Shown here piece after piece: positions 20,004 to 30,035 of a stretch of DNA of 64,000 nt. Origin of the DNA: JASFYU01 sp045046905 (lineage in GTDB: Bacteria; Bacteroidota; Bacteroidia; Flavobacteriales; Flavobacteriaceae). The notes under the pieces were generated by a model. That model worked only from the letters and a program-made list of their open reading frames with translations, was not told the DNA's origin and made no database searches. Every line of letters starts with the position of its first letter. Within the stretch, counting starts at the first letter, position 1. Location of the stretch: the NCBI GenBank assembly GCA_045046905.1, contig JASFYU010000066.1, positions 1 to 64,000 on the forward strand. The letters are read 5' to 3'. The translations under genes and the position numbers were made by a program.

Positions 20004-21600
20004 AGGTCTCTATTTTCTCCCAGTTGGCCCGAACCTCAATGACACCTGGGTAATAACTAACTTTTTCTGCTTGTATTTTTTTTAGATAACTACCCGTATC
20101 CCACTTGCCATTATTATTTGAATCAAAAATAATACGCACTAGATAGTTCGAAGGTTCAATAGTATTGAATTCAAACACTTGGGCTTCTTTGGCAATGATT
20201 TCCTGTTCAATTTTTCCTTTTATGTCGGTCAGTTGAACTATTAAAGGATATATCACATTGCCCTCAAGATTTATACTGAGGTTTCCGTAATCTGCCATAC
20301 TTTTTGTGCTTAGACGATAAGATAGGCTGTCATTGCTTGCGCCAAAAAAGTCTGTAATAGCCCCTGGCATTAGATCCAACATATAATTTTCATTCGGTTC
20401 AAGGCCAAAATCAAAGTCTACCTTGTTTGCGATGCTATCCAAAATAATAGTGAAATCCACTGCAGTCGAATCCTTGTTCATCAGAGTCACTTTTGAACTA
20501 TCGATTTGCGCAAGAGGAGTGTTCGCAGCGATATTGAACGGTTTGTTAAAGCTCAAGGAACCGCGTTGGTTCGGAATAAAAACTACAGAGTCGAAATCTA
20601 CCTTACGCTTTTTGACGGTAAAGGTGTCAATGAGTTTTAATTTTTCATGGGTAATGGTGAAGACTATAGAATCTATATTAGTCGGGGTAAACCAATAATT
20701 GATGGTGTCTTTTCCTCTTTCTTTTAAAATAGTTGTTTTTACGCTATCTGGCAGAACGGTTAAAGGTTCTATTTCTATGTTGCTTCCGTCGCCATAGTAG
20801 CCAAAACTGATTCTATTTTTTGCCACAAAGCTCGGTACCGAAATTTTATAATCGGGTATTTCCTTGAACAGGGTAAGTAGGTAGGTGCTATCTGTAGGAA
20901 GAGAAATGGTGTCCTGTAAAAAGGCGATTTTATCCGTGTTTTGGTCAAAAATGTTGTTTTTTGACTCATCTTTAATGGCAAACATGGCATATTTACCTTC
21001 TTTCAGATTTTTTAAGGTAAAAATCACGGTGCTATCCAGAGTATTGGTAATATAATTTGGGGGTTTTTGGTATAAGGTAGAATCGGTGTAGGCCGAATCT
21101 ATTTCATATAGCATCACACTTATAAACTCGTCAGCTTTTCGATTAAATGCATCCTTTACAACCCCTGATACTTCTAAGGAATCTATATAATCACCTGTTG
21201 AGAATACATAGGTTAAAAAACTATTGGGATTGCCCTCATTGTTGTCAACGATACTTTGTCCAAAATTAATGGTGTAGGTGGTGTTCGCTTTCAAGGTGTC
21301 CTTAATCTTTACCTCTATAAATTTGCTCGCCCCTCCTTGGGGAGTGATTTCAGGTATATATTTTAAAGGGGGAGAGACAATCAGTTGGTTTTGAATATCT
21401 TCAAGTTTCACAAACTCATCAAAATATAGACGTATTTTATCGGACTTAAAATGTACGGTCATATTTTCAGGCTCGGCCTTTATCAGTTTTGGGGGTGCGA
21501 TGTCTTTTGGCCCGCCAGAGGGGTTGCCCCTTCTAGCACATTGCCATAGGACAGTAGTCAATAAGAAAAGAAATAAAAAAGCCAAAATACGACGTGTCAT
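19987..21600 (-). CDS. Ig-like (Big_5) domain lipoprotein
   Basis: 537 residues. Lipoprotein signal: MTRRILAFLFLFLLTTVLWQC with Cys21. A bacterial Ig-like domain of the Big_5 type covers about residues 30-135 (GGPKDIAPPKLIKAEPENM; TYTINFGQSIVDNNEGN), followed by beta-rich tandem segments including DESKNNIFDQNTDKIAF and a C-terminal SNNNGKWDTGSYLKKIQ carbohydrate-binding-like module. It is a widely conserved surface protein of flavobacteria without a proven role. It converges on the omega-amidase gene. The ComF gene lies 42 nt upstream in the same direction and is probably in the same transcript. Confidence 0.85.
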   Translation of the reverse strand: MTRRILAFLFLFLLTTVLWQCARRGNPSGGPKDIAPPKLIKAEPENMTVHFKSDKIRLYFDEFVKLEDIQNQLIVSPPLKYIPEITPQGGASKFIEVKIKDTLKANTTYTINFGQSIVDNNEGNPNSFLTYVFSTGDYIDSLEVSGVVKDAFNRKADEFISVMLYEIDSAYTDSTLYQKPPNYITNTLDSTVIFTLKNLKEGKYAMFAIKDESKNNIFDQNTDKIAFLQDTISLPTDSTYLLTLFKEIPDYKISVPSFVAKNRISFGYYGDGSNIEIEPLTVLPDSVKTTILKERGKDTINYWFTPTNIDSIVFTITHEKLKLIDTFTVKKRKVDFDSVVFIPNQRGSLSFNKPFNIAANTPLAQIDSSKVTLMNKDSTAVDFTIILDSIANKVDFDFGLEPNENYMLDLMPGAITDFFGASNDSLSYRLSTKSMADYGNLSINLEGNVIYPLIVQLTDIKGKIEQEIIAKEAQVFEFNTIEPSNYLVRIIFDSNNNGKWDTGSYLKKIQAEKVSYYPGVIEVRANWEKIETFRMTN

Positions 21601-21642
21601 AGGACAATAATCTATAGAACAAAGAAACGATTAATTTGTAGA

Positions 21643-22356
21643 TTATTGAAATTGTGGCACCACAGCCATACTTGTAATATAGAGCGTGATATTTTCTGAT
21701 TTTTTAAGTGCACTTGCACAAATCTCCATGGTTGCACCACTCGTAATTATATCGTCGACCAAAAGTATGCTCTTATTGCTCAAATAAACAGAGTCGGTCA
21801 AGGAATACAAGGCCTTATTGTTTTGCCATCTTCCAATTCTCCCCTTTTTGGTCTGTGTTTTTGTATTTGCGGTCTTCACTAATGCATTTTCAATATACTC
21901 CGCATCTAAATAGTATGCTAGCCTTTTGCCAAATTGACTTACTTGGTTGTAACCTCTCTTTTTAAGCTTTTTTCTGTGTAAAGGAACCGGAACAACAATA
22001 TCAATATTCTTAAGCGCATGGTCTTCTTGCAATATTTGACCATACCAGTTACCCAAGAATATTCCGATTTCCTCTTGGTTTTTATATTTTAGGTTATGAA
22101 TCAGGGTCTTTACAATACCGTTTTCAGTAAAAAAAAGGAAAGAACTTCCCTTATTTATGTTAATTCGGCCATAAAAGATACGGTCAACTGCATTTTCTTC
22201 GTTAAAGTCATAATCGGTGAGTGGTAATTTGTTTCGACAAAGCGTACACAAGAGTTGCTCTCCTCTATTTAAATGAGCGTTACATCCAAAACACACCCTA
22301 GGCAGTAGGATGGTATTAATGGCATTTAGTATATTTGATAGTTTAAAGTACAACAA
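21643..22356 (-). CDS. ComF family phosphoribosyltransferase-type protein
   Basis: 237 residues. An N-terminal four-cysteine zinc finger (CFGCNAHLNRGEQLLCTLC, about 22-40) is followed by a phosphoribosyltransferase-like fold with the PRPP loop ILLVDDIITSGATMEICASAL near 193-213 and VPVPLHRKKLKKRGYNQ near 122-138. ComF homologues are needed for DNA uptake during transformation in several bacteria, acting on the cytoplasmic side. No other competence gene is nearby. The start at 22356 lies 41 nt from the divergent coiled-coil gene at 22398. Confidence 0.9.
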   Translation of the reverse strand: MLYFKLSNILNAINTILLPRVCFGCNAHLNRGEQLLCTLCRNKLPLTDYDFNEENAVDRIFYGRININKGSSFLFFTENGIVKTLIHNLKYKNQEEIGIFLGNWYGQILQEDHALKNIDIVVPVPLHRKKLKKRGYNQVSQFGKRLAYYLDAEYIENALVKTANTKTQTKKGRIGRWQNNKALYSLTDSVYLSNKSILLVDDIITSGATMEICASALKKSENITLYITSMAVVPQFQ

Positions 22357-22397
22357 ATCTCATGTATTAATAACCTACTAAAAGTTCACTTGTTCTC

Positions 22398-23294
22398 ATG
22401 GACGATCAAGATAAGAAATTCAATTATAAAGTAATCCTTGCCGCTATGGTGACCGTGATATTAGGAATTTTGATTGCCTTTTATTACAGCTATGCCCAGT
22501 CTCAATCTCAGATCAGTTTTTTAGGACAAGAAAAAGAATTATTGATTAAGGACCTTACCTTGATGAAGGGTGATGTAGATAGGCTTTCTGCCCTAAATGA
22601 GGTCAATGAAATAGAATTACAGGATTCTAAATATCGGGTACAACAATTGTTAGATTCTGTTGGGAAGTTAAATTTTACGGTCAGAAAATTACGAGAGTTC
22701 AAGTCTGAGTTACGAAGATTGGAAGCCAAGAATGATAGTCTAAGGTTAAAGAACAATTTCTTGAAGTACAACAATATGCTGCTTTCAGAGAAGGATGCCG
22801 AAACAAGAAACCTGATTGAGCAACTTAGGGGAAAAAGCAGCTCTTTGGCTGTGGCTGAGGCTTTGCAACGAAAAAAGATACAGGAACTCAACCAAGAGCT
22901 TAAGACCAAGAGTTATCTGCGATTACGAACCTCCGACGGAGACGGTTTTAGATTAAGGGCAGGAAGGCCCATCATGACCAACAAGGCTTCGATTATTGAG
23001 AAATTAAGAGGTTGTGTTACCATTGTAGCTGACCCTGCCGTGAAAAATGAAGATAGAGTGATCTACTTTCAGTTCTTGGGCCCGACTATGAGCGTTATAG
23101 AGGACAATGCCAATACCATTTCGGTAAATGGTAATATATACAGTAAACGTGTTCAGGTCATTTTGATGGGCGAAGATATCGATGTATGTGATTTTATCAC
23201 GATTCCCGAAGGCTCTTTGAACGAGGGTACTTACACCTTTAATGTCTTTGAGAATGAACGCTTACTTTCCACGGTAGAATTTCAATTAAAATAG
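22398..23294 (+). CDS. membrane-anchored coiled-coil protein, function unknown
   Basis: 298 residues. A short cytoplasmic N-terminus (MDDQDKKFNYK) precedes one transmembrane helix at about 12-34, then a long coiled coil at about 40-172 rich in Leu/Lys/Glu heptads, then a globular beta-rich domain at about 173-298 (LRLRTSDGDGFRLRAGRPIMTNKAS; CVTIVADPAV; GTYTFNVFENERLLSTVEFQLK). The topology suggests a periplasmic coiled coil with a terminal binding domain. The family looks conserved in flavobacteria, but I do not recognise a named function. It is followed by glyS after 65 nt, which has its own promoter. Confidence 0.75.
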   Translation: MDDQDKKFNYKVILAAMVTVILGILIAFYYSYAQSQSQISFLGQEKELLIKDLTLMKGDVDRLSALNEVNEIELQDSKYRVQQLLDSVGKLNFTVRKLREFKSELRRLEAKNDSLRLKNNFLKYNNMLLSEKDAETRNLIEQLRGKSSSLAVAEALQRKKIQELNQELKTKSYLRLRTSDGDGFRLRAGRPIMTNKASIIEKLRGCVTIVADPAVKNEDRVIYFQFLGPTMSVIEDNANTISVNGNIYSKRVQVILMGEDIDVCDFITIPEGSLNEGTYTFNVFENERLLSTVEFQLK

Positions 23295-23347
23295 AATAAG
23301 AATCTTTTTCTTTTGAAAAATTTAAATGTAAAAGGCTCAAAATATTC

Positions 23348-23355
23348 TATTTTTG
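23348..23355 (+). promoter_or_regulatory. -7 box immediately before glyS
   Basis: TATTTTTG, an exact match, ends 4 nt before the glyS ATG at 23360. The predicted start of transcription is at or next to the start codon, so the mRNA would be leaderless or nearly so. There is no -33 TTG at normal spacing. Confidence 0.5.
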
Positions 23356-23359
23356 CCAA

Positions 23360-24901
23360 ATGGCAAAACAAGAGGACGATTTCAAAAAGGTAATTTCCCA
23401 TGCAAAAGAGTATGGTTACATATTCCAATCAAGTGAGATTTATGACGGTTTAAGTGCCGTGTATGACTACGGTCAGAACGGCGCCGAGCTAAAGAAGAAT
23501 ATTCGCGAGTACTGGTGGAAGGCGATGGTGCAGCTCAATGATAATATTGTCGGCATCGACGCGGCTATTCTAATGCACCCTACCACTTGGAAGGCTTCGG
23601 GCCATGTAGAAGCCTTTAATGATCCCTTAATAGATAATAAAGATTCTAAAAAAAGATATCGTGCAGATGTTTTGATCGAGGATTATGTTGCCAAGATCGA
23701 AGGAAAAATAGAAAAGGAAGTAGCCAAGGCGGCCAAGCGCTTTGGTGAAGCTTTTGACAAAAAACAATTTTTAGAGACCAACCCTAGGGTCGTAGGCTAT
23801 CAAAAAGATGCCAACACCATATTAAAGCGATTGGGAAAATCCTTAGAAAAAGAAGATTTGGCCGACGTAAAGAAGCTGATCGAGGAACTTGAAATTGCCT
23901 GTCCTATGTCTGGTTCTCGAAACTGGACTGATGTAAAGCAGTTTAACCTCATGTTTGGCACCAAACTTGGCGCTTCTGCCGAAAGTGCCATGGATCTCTA
24001 CTTGAGGCCTGAAACGGCACAGGGCATTTTCGTGAATTTTTTAAACGTACAAAAAAGCGGTCGCTTGAAAATTCCGTTCGGAATTGCCCAGACCGGTAAG
24101 GCCTTTCGAAATGAAATTGTAGCCCGTCAGTTTATTTTCCGTATGCGAGAGTTTGAACAAATGGAAATGCAATTTTTCATTCGACCGGGAACTCAAAAGG
24201 GATGGTACGAAAAATGGAAAGAAAATCGAATGAAATGGCATCTTTCGCTCGGATTGGGAGCAGATAACTATCGCTTTCACGATCATGAAAAATTGGCGCA
24301 TTATGCTGATGCCGCTTCTGATATTGAGTTTCGATTTCCGTTCGGATTTAAAGAACTCGAAGGAATACACTCAAGAACCGATTTTGATTTAGCCAGTCAC
24401 GAAAAGCATTCAGGAAAAAAATTACAGTATTTTGACCATGAGCTCAAGGAAAACTACGTGCCTTACGTAGTTGAAACTTCCATTGGCCTAGATCGTATGT
24501 TCTTGGCTGTCTTTTCGCAGGCCTTGCAGGAGGAAACATTAGAGAATAATACTACGAGAACGGTCTTGCGATTGCCAGCTGTTTTGGCACCCGTGAAAGC
24601 AGCGGTTTTTCCATTGTTGAAAAAAGATGGTTTACCTGAACTGGCCCATCAGATTATCGATGACCTTAAATGGGATTTTAATGTCGTTTATGATGAAAAA
24701 GATGCCGTAGGTCGCAGATATAGAAGGCAAGATGCCAATGGTACTCCATTCTGTATTACCGTAGACCATCAAGCTTTAGAGGATAATACGGTTACTATTC
24801 GTCATCGCGATACTATGGAGCAAGAACGGGTCACCATTTCTGAATTAAAAGGGATCATTGCCAAAGAAGTAGATATGAAAACGTGGTTGCAGAAGATTTA
24901 G
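23360..24901 (+). CDS. glyS: glycine--tRNA ligase, homodimeric type
   Basis: 513 residues. It charges tRNA-Gly with glycine. It is the single-chain class II alpha2 enzyme of archaeal/eukaryal type, not the alpha-beta bacterial form. Class II motif 1 is in the N-terminal region (QSSEIYDGLSAVYDYGQNGAELKKNIREYW), motif 2 is AFRNEIVARQFIFRMREFEQMEMQFF near 250-275, and motif 3 is VVETSIGLDRMFLAVF near 367-382. The C-terminal anticodon-binding domain begins near LPAVLAPVKAAVFPL. Confidence 0.97.
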   Translation: MAKQEDDFKKVISHAKEYGYIFQSSEIYDGLSAVYDYGQNGAELKKNIREYWWKAMVQLNDNIVGIDAAILMHPTTWKASGHVEAFNDPLIDNKDSKKRYRADVLIEDYVAKIEGKIEKEVAKAAKRFGEAFDKKQFLETNPRVVGYQKDANTILKRLGKSLEKEDLADVKKLIEELEIACPMSGSRNWTDVKQFNLMFGTKLGASAESAMDLYLRPETAQGIFVNFLNVQKSGRLKIPFGIAQTGKAFRNEIVARQFIFRMREFEQMEMQFFIRPGTQKGWYEKWKENRMKWHLSLGLGADNYRFHDHEKLAHYADAASDIEFRFPFGFKELEGIHSRTDFDLASHEKHSGKKLQYFDHELKENYVPYVVETSIGLDRMFLAVFSQALQEETLENNTTRTVLRLPAVLAPVKAAVFPLLKKDGLPELAHQIIDDLKWDFNVVYDEKDAVGRRYRRQDANGTPFCITVDHQALEDNTVTIRHRDTMEQERVTISELKGIIAKEVDMKTWLQKI

Positions 24902-24951
24902 AATGGCTGTGCCAATGGTTTTAAACCTTGGCAGCCATGATTTATGGTGTG

Positions 24952-25647
24952 CTAGTCGCTCAATGAGGTGATAGCGACCATTTCAACTTTTCTAAACGCT
25001 ACTTCGGAGCCTTCTGATTGCAAGGAAAAGCTGCCGCTACTTACCGTGGCATTAAATCCGTGGTTTACAAGATGCCCGTTTAGCCAAACCTTGATTTCAT
25101 TGCCTAGACATTCAATTTGCATATAGTTCCATTCTCCGGGCGTGTTTTCTACATTTCCCGTTAGGTTGGGAATGCGTCTATTTTTGTCTCCGTCAACGCC
25201 CCATTTTTCTTTAGGGCCTCTACGCGCTACCATGTCAGGAACTTCCAAATCTTCCCCAATCAGCCAAAAATCACCAGCATTGGTATGCATTAATTGTACC
25301 TCCAAGGATTGTGGAAACATTTTATACAAACGTCTGAGTTTATTTTTAGATACATGTACCAATGCCCCACAATTCGCCGGTTTCCCTACAAAACGGTATT
25401 CTAAATTTACCCGATAGTCTTTATAAGAAGCATCGGTAATCAGATGACCGCCTGGTGACCCCAAGGTGACCAACATGCCATCTCTGATGATGAACGGGTT
25501 TCTAGCCCCTGGAACGCTATCCATTTTGGGGACATCGATAAACCAGCCGTCAAGTGATTTGCCGTCAAATAGCGATATGGGCGTTTGCTTTGTACTGCAG
25601 GAGGAAAGTAGGAATAAGGAAAGTAGTATAGCCAATAATGATTTCAT
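24952..25647 (-). CDS. DUF1080 lipoprotein
   Basis: 231 residues. Lipoprotein signal (LLSSCS, Cys17) and one DUF1080/LamG-like domain: LFDGKSLDGWFIDVP, NPFIIRDGMLVTLGSPGGHLITDASYKDYRVNLEYRF, PGEWNYMQIECLGNEIKVWLNGHLVNHG. Family enzymes hydrolyse 3-keto-glycosides. Compared with the homologue at 9092 it is lipid-anchored and carries a VARRGPKEKWGVDGDKNRRI insert. The gene stands alone between convergent glyS and a repeat. Confidence 0.88.
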   Translation of the reverse strand: MKSLLAILLSLFLLSSCSTKQTPISLFDGKSLDGWFIDVPKMDSVPGARNPFIIRDGMLVTLGSPGGHLITDASYKDYRVNLEYRFVGKPANCGALVHVSKNKLRRLYKMFPQSLEVQLMHTNAGDFWLIGEDLEVPDMVARRGPKEKWGVDGDKNRRIPNLTGNVENTPGEWNYMQIECLGNEIKVWLNGHLVNHGFNATVSSGSFSLQSEGSEVAFRKVEMVAITSLSD

Positions 25648-25700
25648 AATATACGTTTAAGGTACTAGCTTATGAAGATACGTATTTTACTGCTTTAGTC

Positions 25701-25790
25701 TTTAATTGCGGGGCGATAGTCATAAATTAGATTTAACCTACCTGCGGAAGGGTATTCGATTTCAAGAATTTTTTTATTGACAGATTTTTA
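25701..25790 (+). repeat. mosaic intergenic repeat, copy C
   Basis: Head TTTAATTGCGGGGCGATAGTCAT (25701-25723), a short CCTACCTGCGG.AGGG core, and the TTTCAAGAATTTTTTTATT end that it shares with copy A. It lies between two minus-strand genes. Confidence 0.65.
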
Positions 25791-25806
25791 TAGTTATTCT
25801 ACTTGA

Positions 25807-27903
25807 TTATAGCTGATATTTCAACTGCAAGCTGCCATAATAGTTTCTGTCATTTCCAGGATAATAGTACCTCGGGGCATTACCCCCGAACCCCCTTGCA
25901 TTGATCAAAACGGATCGGGCATAGTGTGTATCAAAGACATTATTGATGCCGACATCCAAACCTAGGGTAAATCTATGGGTAAGTTGTTTTTTATATCCTA
26001 ATCTGCTATAGAACACGCTAAAAGGGTCACTGTATAGGGTGTTGGCATCGGTCATCGGAATTTCGCCCACATGTTGTACACTTGTGTTCCAATACATGCC
26101 GTTGCTATGTTGCCATTGCAGCCCGGCATTTAAGCGGTGTTTTGGCACTCCCGTTAAGGGGTTCCCAGAATAGTCATTGTCCCCATCGATAAAATCAACA
26201 AAACTGTGATCGCTATAAGAATAGCTCACAAACGGTTTTAACCGTAGTCGAGGAGCGATATCGATTATATAATTTAGATCGACCTCTATACCCTGGTGTT
26301 TGGTCTGCCCTGCATTTTTGCCAACATATTGGTCCTCACCGATACGTTGTGCCACCAAAAGATTTTTGATATCCATATGGTATATAGCAATATGCAACAA
26401 CATTGTATGGTTTAAAAGGCTCAAGCGGCTACCTAACTCATAATTGGTACCGGTTTCTTGGGCGATATCAGGGTTTATTACCCCATCAGGGGTCAGGGTT
26501 TCTTCCAAACCGGGATTGGAAAACCCTCTGCTTATATTGCCGTAAAAACGGTGTCCGTCTTGTAAATCGTATGCAAGGGTGAGACTGGGTAGTGCAATAA
26601 CATCAAAATTTCTTTTGGCGTTTTTATTTTCAGTACCTGTATTGAACAAATCGCGAAAATCATAATGGGTCTTGTTAATGTTCAATCCTAGCTGCGCTGA
26701 AAATGCTGCTGAGAAGGGCCACATAAAAGTGCCAAAAGCATTGAACTGTCTGCGGTATTCTTTGTTGTCGCTCAATTGAGAGCCTTGTAGACTGCCGTTA
26801 TTATTGTTGTTTTTATAATCATTTACAAAGGTACCCCAATTGTATTCGTCTTTGTAGAGTTCGGCTCCAAAGGTATATTCCGCATTTTCATTGGAGGTAT
26901 TTAGATTGCCTGAGAAGATACTCCTAAAGCCATATCCGTTGCTGAATTCGTCTAAGATATTAAAAGGTCTGGGCTCATAATGATCTGAATAAGTGTAAAA
27001 AATACTGCTGCTATTTTTTAATCTAGCATTGAATTTATGGGTGTAGGATAGGCCTATCAATGTATATTTATTGGCTTCAAAACCTTTGGCAGCATTCCAT
27101 GTGAATGCTGCCTTTGTAGGATCTTCATTAAAATCGGTTTCATTTATAGAACTTGCGATTTGCGCTGTATAGTCAATATAATTCACTAAAAGAGAAAGAA
27201 CATTTTTTGCATTGAGCTGATACGATGTGTTCAATAAAAAACCATCACGTTTAAACGTATTGTTCTCTCGGTATCCCTCAATTTTCATATGCCCATATTG
27301 AAGGCCTATAGCGAGTTTTTCACCCTTGTGGTTAAAGCTCAAATTATCTTTTATCAAACCATAAGAGCCAATGGTAAGGCTATTGGAAAGCGTTGTAGTG
27401 TTCAGGATTGCTTCATTGGGTTTTAATAGGATTGCGCCGCCCAAATTAGTGCCGTAAGCGACTCCTTTAGGTCCTTTTATGATTTCAATGGCATTTAGAT
27501 TCTCAAGGTCGAATGCTTCTATTGTAGAGGCTCCCGTGCCATTAGTGACAGGAATATTATTGTAATACATTCGAAGTTTATCGGTGCCAAAAGGTGTTCT
27601 TGCGCCCACGCCACGAATGGTAATTCTATTGGTGTTTAAGGCTCCTGACAAAATATAGACTCCAGAAATTTGGTTTAAGGAGGCAACCATGTCCACAGGG
27701 CTATAATTTTGAAAAACTTCCTTGGTGATAACTTCGGAGGGCGTAATGCCCATCGCATTTTTTGTCTTGGCAAAATCACTTAGAATGACTTCTTCTAATT
27801 GAGTGACAGAATCTATTTTTGAAGCTTTATTTTCCTGACCAATACTACTATTAAGAAAAAGGAAATAAATAAATACGAGAGGGTAGGAGTGTCTATATTT
27901 CAT
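25807..27903 (-). CDS. TonB-dependent receptor, siderophore/iron type
   Basis: 698 residues. The signal peptide ends ...SSIGQ near residue 23. There is no carboxypeptidase-regulatory domain: the plug starts directly (EEVILSDFAKTKNAMGITPSEVITKEVF) and carries ITIRGVGARTPFGTDKLRMYYNNIPV and EIIKGPKGVAYGTNLGGAILL. The barrel ends with YYGSLQLKYQL. Size and layout resemble FecA/FhuA-like ferric-siderophore receptors rather than SusC, and the TBDT hallmark INNVFDTHYARS is near the C-terminus. The ligand is not determinable. A 210-nt gap separates it from the divergent exonuclease III gene. Confidence 0.9.
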   Translation of the reverse strand: MKYRHSYPLVFIYFLFLNSSIGQENKASKIDSVTQLEEVILSDFAKTKNAMGITPSEVITKEVFQNYSPVDMVASLNQISGVYILSGALNTNRITIRGVGARTPFGTDKLRMYYNNIPVTNGTGASTIEAFDLENLNAIEIIKGPKGVAYGTNLGGAILLKPNEAILNTTTLSNSLTIGSYGLIKDNLSFNHKGEKLAIGLQYGHMKIEGYRENNTFKRDGFLLNTSYQLNAKNVLSLLVNYIDYTAQIASSINETDFNEDPTKAAFTWNAAKGFEANKYTLIGLSYTHKFNARLKNSSSIFYTYSDHYEPRPFNILDEFSNGYGFRSIFSGNLNTSNENAEYTFGAELYKDEYNWGTFVNDYKNNNNNGSLQGSQLSDNKEYRRQFNAFGTFMWPFSAAFSAQLGLNINKTHYDFRDLFNTGTENKNAKRNFDVIALPSLTLAYDLQDGHRFYGNISRGFSNPGLEETLTPDGVINPDIAQETGTNYELGSRLSLLNHTMLLHIAIYHMDIKNLLVAQRIGEDQYVGKNAGQTKHQGIEVDLNYIIDIAPRLRLKPFVSYSYSDHSFVDFIDGDNDYSGNPLTGVPKHRLNAGLQWQHSNGMYWNTSVQHVGEIPMTDANTLYSDPFSVFYSRLGYKKQLTHRFTLGLDVGINNVFDTHYARSVLINARGFGGNAPRYYYPGNDRNYYGSLQLKYQL

Positions 27904-28114
27904 TTAAAAACAATATTCAAAGGAGCTGCCTCCTCGACCAAAAATTTTAAGGTTTAAGCCAGAACGTAATAAGGTTCGATGTAACAAATGGGAAGATAAG
28001 CATCAATTATCTTTTATAAAAATTTAGACTTTAATTTAAATTATTTGGATGTAGATGTTATAAATAAACCTAAACATTCTTTATTTTTAAGGTCAAATAT
28101 ATGAATCAAAAGAA

Positions 28115-28885
28115 ATGAAAATAATCTCCTATAATGTGAACGGTATTCGAGCCGCTTTGAACAAGGGTTTTTTGGATTGGGTTCAAACGGTTGATCCTGA
28201 TGTGATCTGCCTACAGGAAATCAAGGCCAATAAAGACCAATTAGATCTCTCTCTCTTTGAAGATGCTGGTTATGGGTACAATTATTGGTTCAGCGCTCAA
28301 AAAAAAGGATATAGCGGAGTGGCCATATTGTCAAAAAAGCAACCTGACCATGTAACATTCGGAACAGGAATCGATTATATGGATTTTGAAGGTAGAAACC
28401 TTAGGGCCGATTTTGATGGGGTGTCAATTATGAGTATGTATCTGCCATCGGGGACTAATCTAGATCGTTTAGATTTTAAATTGAAATATATGGCCGACCT
28501 TCAGGAATATATAGGTCAGCTTAAAAAAAAGCACCCAAACCTGATTATTCTCGGTGATTATAATATTTGTCATGAGGCGATTGATATTCATGACCCGGTA
28601 CGAAATAAAAATGTTTCAGGCTTTTTACCCGTAGAACGAGAATGGATAGGAGGTTTTATGGATAGTGGATTTATTGATAGTTTTCGTCATTTTAATAAAG
28701 ACCCACATAACTATACCTGGTGGAGTTATCGCGCCAATTCTCGTAACAATAATAAGGGGTGGCGATTAGATTATGCCATGGTCAGTGAACCATTAAAAGA
28801 CCGATTGAAACGTTCGGTAATCTTGTCCGAGGCCAAACATAGCGACCACTGCCCCATACTTGTTGAAATTGAATCACAGTTATAA
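28115..28885 (+). CDS. xth: exodeoxyribonuclease III (AP endonuclease)
   Basis: 256 residues. An EEP-superfamily base-excision-repair enzyme cleaving at abasic sites and degrading 3' ends. Motifs: YNVNGIRAALNKGF (Asn7), LQEIKA (Glu), GDYNICHEAID (Asp and Asn) and the C-terminal SDHCPI. There is no signal peptide, in contrast with the secreted EEP enzyme at 9902. Probably monocistronic; the next gene lies 100 nt on. Confidence 0.95.
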   Translation: MKIISYNVNGIRAALNKGFLDWVQTVDPDVICLQEIKANKDQLDLSLFEDAGYGYNYWFSAQKKGYSGVAILSKKQPDHVTFGTGIDYMDFEGRNLRADFDGVSIMSMYLPSGTNLDRLDFKLKYMADLQEYIGQLKKKHPNLIILGDYNICHEAIDIHDPVRNKNVSGFLPVEREWIGGFMDSGFIDSFRHFNKDPHNYTWWSYRANSRNNNKGWRLDYAMVSEPLKDRLKRSVILSEAKHSDHCPILVEIESQL

Positions 28886-28985
28886 ATGTCTTATTACTTT
28901 TAGGTCATTTTAAAAATAAACAATTATTATTTATATTCGGAATTTCTAAGCCTGTTATACCAAACTAGAGAACCATTGCTAAATT

Positions 28986-30026
28986 ATGGAATACACCAAA
29001 CTACCACATACCAATATCGAGGTTAGTAAAATTTGTCTGGGAACAATGACCTGGGGCAAACAGAATACCGAGGCTGAAGGTCATGAGCAGATGACCTATG
29101 CTCTGGATCAGGGCGTCAATTTTTTTGACACGGCTGAACTCTATCCCATTCCTCCGCATTCAGACGATTATGCAGATACAGAAAGGATAATCGGCGCTTG
29201 GTTCAAGAAAAATGGAAATAGAGACCAGCTTATTTTGGCGTCGAAGATTGCGGGCAATAATGAGTTTTCAAAACATATTAGAACTACTGGTTTTACCAAG
29301 GAATCTATTATAGAAGCGGTAGAAGGCAGTTTGAATCGCTTACAGACTGATTATATTGATCTTTATCAGTTGCACTGGCCGGATCGAAACACCAATTTTT
29401 TCGGAAAACGGGGCTATCAACACGATATAACAGACCATTGGGAAGATAATATACACCAAGTATTAGAAACGCTTCGCGATTTGATTCGGCAAGGTAAAAT
29501 ACGACATGTTGGCCTATCAAATGAAACTCCTTGGGGCCTTATGCGCTATCTTGAAGAAAGTAAGGTGCATATTAGCCTTCCTAGAATGATCACTATTCAG
29601 AACCCTTACAATCTTTTGAGCCGTGATTTCGAAGTGGGCAATGCGGAGATTTCTCACCGTGAAAAAATAGGTCTTTTGGCCTATTCACCATTAGCGTTCG
29701 GAGTACTTAGCGGCAAGTATTTAGGAGGAGTGAAACCCCCGACCGCTAGGATTACCCTATTTCCGAATTATACTCGGTATAGCGGTGAAAATGCCGTGAA
29801 GGCAACTGAGAAATATTGCAAATTGGCAGAGGATAATGATATGTCAATGGCCCAGATGGCCCTGTCTTTTATCAATTCTCGACCTTTTTTAACCAGTAAT
29901 ATTATAGGGGCTACCACTATGAAGCAATTAAAAGAAAATATTGCCAGTATTGATCTGAAATTAAATGAAGAGGTTTTACAGGGTATCGAAGCGATACATA
30001 CTGAAATTCCGAATCCGGCTCCTTAA
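28986..30026 (+). CDS. aldo/keto reductase, Tas-like
   Basis: 346 residues. An NADPH-dependent (alpha/beta)8 oxidoreductase. The catalytic tetrad is visible: Asp and Tyr in FFDTAELYPIPP, Lys in LILASKIAG, His in YQLHWPDR. The C-terminal cofactor site is represented by GATTMKQLKENI. Length and the long loop after LHWPDRNTNFFGKRGYQHD match Tas-like members, whose physiological substrate is uncertain. A 32-codon membrane ORF begins 9 nt after the stop. Confidence 0.92.
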   Translation: MEYTKLPHTNIEVSKICLGTMTWGKQNTEAEGHEQMTYALDQGVNFFDTAELYPIPPHSDDYADTERIIGAWFKKNGNRDQLILASKIAGNNEFSKHIRTTGFTKESIIEAVEGSLNRLQTDYIDLYQLHWPDRNTNFFGKRGYQHDITDHWEDNIHQVLETLRDLIRQGKIRHVGLSNETPWGLMRYLEESKVHISLPRMITIQNPYNLLSRDFEVGNAEISHREKIGLLAYSPLAFGVLSGKYLGGVKPPTARITLFPNYTRYSGENAVKATEKYCKLAEDNDMSMAQMALSFINSRPFLTSNIIGATTMKQLKENIASIDLKLNEEVLQGIEAIHTEIPNPAP

Positions 30027-30035
30027 AACAACACT